Source: Lepidostoma basale (lineage: Eukaryota; Arthropoda; Insecta; Trichoptera; Lepidostomatidae). Taken from it: a DNA stretch of 64,000 bases. A model generated the notes under the pieces. The model had not been told where the DNA came from, did no database searches, and was given only the letters and a program-made list of their open reading frames with translations. This document shows, one piece after another, positions 63,115-64,000 of the stretch. Position 1 is the stretch's first letter; every line of letters begins with the position of its first letter. A program made the position numbers and the translations under genes. The stretch lies in NCBI GenBank assembly GCA_022606425.2, contig JAHDVF020000022.1, positions 340,908 through 404,907 of the forward strand, in the 5' to 3' direction.

Positions 63115-63235
63115 CAAAATGTGCATTTTTCTTATTACTGTTGATATCATCGCAAACAAAAGTATATCCAGACAAGCCATTGGCAGTACCCAATGGTGTT
63201 GGCCGACCCTTATGTAATTGAAGGATGAATCTGGT
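63115..63235 (+). repeat. LINE-A middle-part scrap
   Basis: GTTGATATCATCGCAAACAA and CCAATGGTGTT...CCGACCCTTATGTA echo the VVIANKN...NGVLLPTLM segment of 54215-54300. Confidence 0.4.
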
Positions 63236-63239
63236 AAAA

Positions 63240-63690
63240 TAATGATGAAAGTAAAATAAATGCAGTAGAAATGAGATCTTTCAGACGAATGTGTGTAAAT
63301 CAGTGTCAAATTGAAATATAAAAAGTGGATGCAATGTGAAAGAGAGTGTTATGATCAAAATAATGAAAATGTTATTAAGGTGGTTTGGACACATATATAT
63401 AATGGTGAAGTATACGAGTATATATGTTAACGATGCAAACGGAACTAGAAATAAAGGAAGACCGAGGAAAACGTGGCACGATCAAATAAATCAAATGTTA
63501 ATTGTCGGCGCCATGAGTCGGAGAAATGGACTTGCATGCGTATCACGATGTACGAATGTTGAGGAAGCGAGAGAAGTACGAGACACTGTTCTTTCTCGTA
63601 TGTCGGGAAAGAACAGTGTGGCGGTCCGTTCTTTCTGGCTCGTTATTCACTAACTAACGATCTCGGAAAGACGATGTAATATGGTTCTTT
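63240..63690 (+). pseudogene. LINE-A 3' end
   Basis: GCAGTAGAAATGAGATCTTT, KIMKMLLRWFGHIYIMVKYT, YVNDANGTRNKGRPRKTWHD and NVEEAREVRDTV are readable. The terminal segment is rearranged (GAACAGTGTGGCGGTCCGTT, then GAAAGACGATGT). Confidence 0.7.
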
Positions 63691-63748
63691 AGTTAATAAT
63701 AGTTAATTACGAACATATTCTTCAACTTTCCAAGTTCTTTGCTACGCT

Positions 63749-64000
63749 TTACACGCGAGCATCCAAAATAGTATGTTTCCTTAATGTTATGGATGGGGTA
63801 CAGGTTGAAAGAGTTTCATTCTCAATTATCGTTAAATCTTCATCCCATACTCTTTCAGTCGTCGTCTTTTTTACTCTTTCTATTAAAATTCGGCCGTAGA
63901 GTTTACCAACGGCGCTTAACAGACTTATTGCCCGGTGATTTCCGCAGTCCATACGAGACCCCTTTCCCTTATATAGAGGCATGACAACAGCCCTCCTCCA
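63749..64000 (-). pseudogene. LINE-A reverse transcriptase N-terminal part, runs off the window
   Basis: The minus strand encodes RRAVVMPLYKGKGSRMDCGN, HRAISLLSAVGKLYGRILIE and RVKKTTTERVWDE, the finger region that opens LINE RT domains. The orientation is opposite to the copy just left of it. The frame continues past the right edge. Confidence 0.75.

Overview
The window reads as an AT-rich insect genome segment. The evidence is insect-type mobile elements (mariner, Kolobok, Transib, pogo/Tigger, hAT, several non-LTR retrotransposons, a tRNA-derived SINE), a short CCTAA telomeric tract, and one exon with spliceosomal borders. I cannot name the order or species. Only one ordinary host coding exon is convincing: 6739-7053 on the + strand. 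It encodes part of the first RNA-recognition motif of a Split ends (Spen/SHARP) protein. It ends in a consensus donor, and no later spen exon is visible, so about 57 kb or more to the right is probably intron filled by transposons. A GC-rich block at 7425-7818 ends in a good splice donor and may be an alternative first exon. Another GC-rich block lies at 62740-63060.

Left part (1-14,700): SINE copies, retrotransposon tails, a Tigger element (5390-5845), the spen exon, the possible internal promoter, a mariner fragment (11866-12136) and a Kolobok element with TTAA duplications (12469-14037). Middle (14,700-34,000): a LINE split by another LINE, many foldback repeats, a decayed RAG1/Transib-like transposon with a perfect 5-bp target duplication (22024-24185), a hAT MITE with an 8-bp duplication, and a long LINE remnant with a decayed RT motif. 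Right part (34,000-64,000): more 3' ends of about seven non-LTR families, an exact 160-bp tandem duplication, a minisatellite, and a mariner with an uninterrupted 353-codon transposase and matching inverted repeats (55324-56645).

The most unusual feature is a set of short foldback elements, in roughly ten sequence families, scattered through the whole window. Arm after arm carries the same RNA-like pattern: CTGANRA, then one extra base, then a hairpin, then GAAAC, then a short palindrome ending in U-H. This is the layout of a type I hammerhead ribozyme core with a minimal stem III, usually present head-to-head on opposite strands. The hairpin sequences differ between families and, in one case, show a compensatory base-pair change. 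Penelope-like retroelements are known to carry hammerhead motifs in terminal repeats that can be direct or inverted, so these may be non-autonomous Penelope-like terminal units. No Penelope reverse transcriptase or GIY-YIG ORF is visible here. Catalysis is not shown.

There is no gene network to describe. One host exon sits among mobile DNA, with repeated nesting: SINE into hammerhead foldback, LINE into foldback, LINE into LINE, MITE into LINE.
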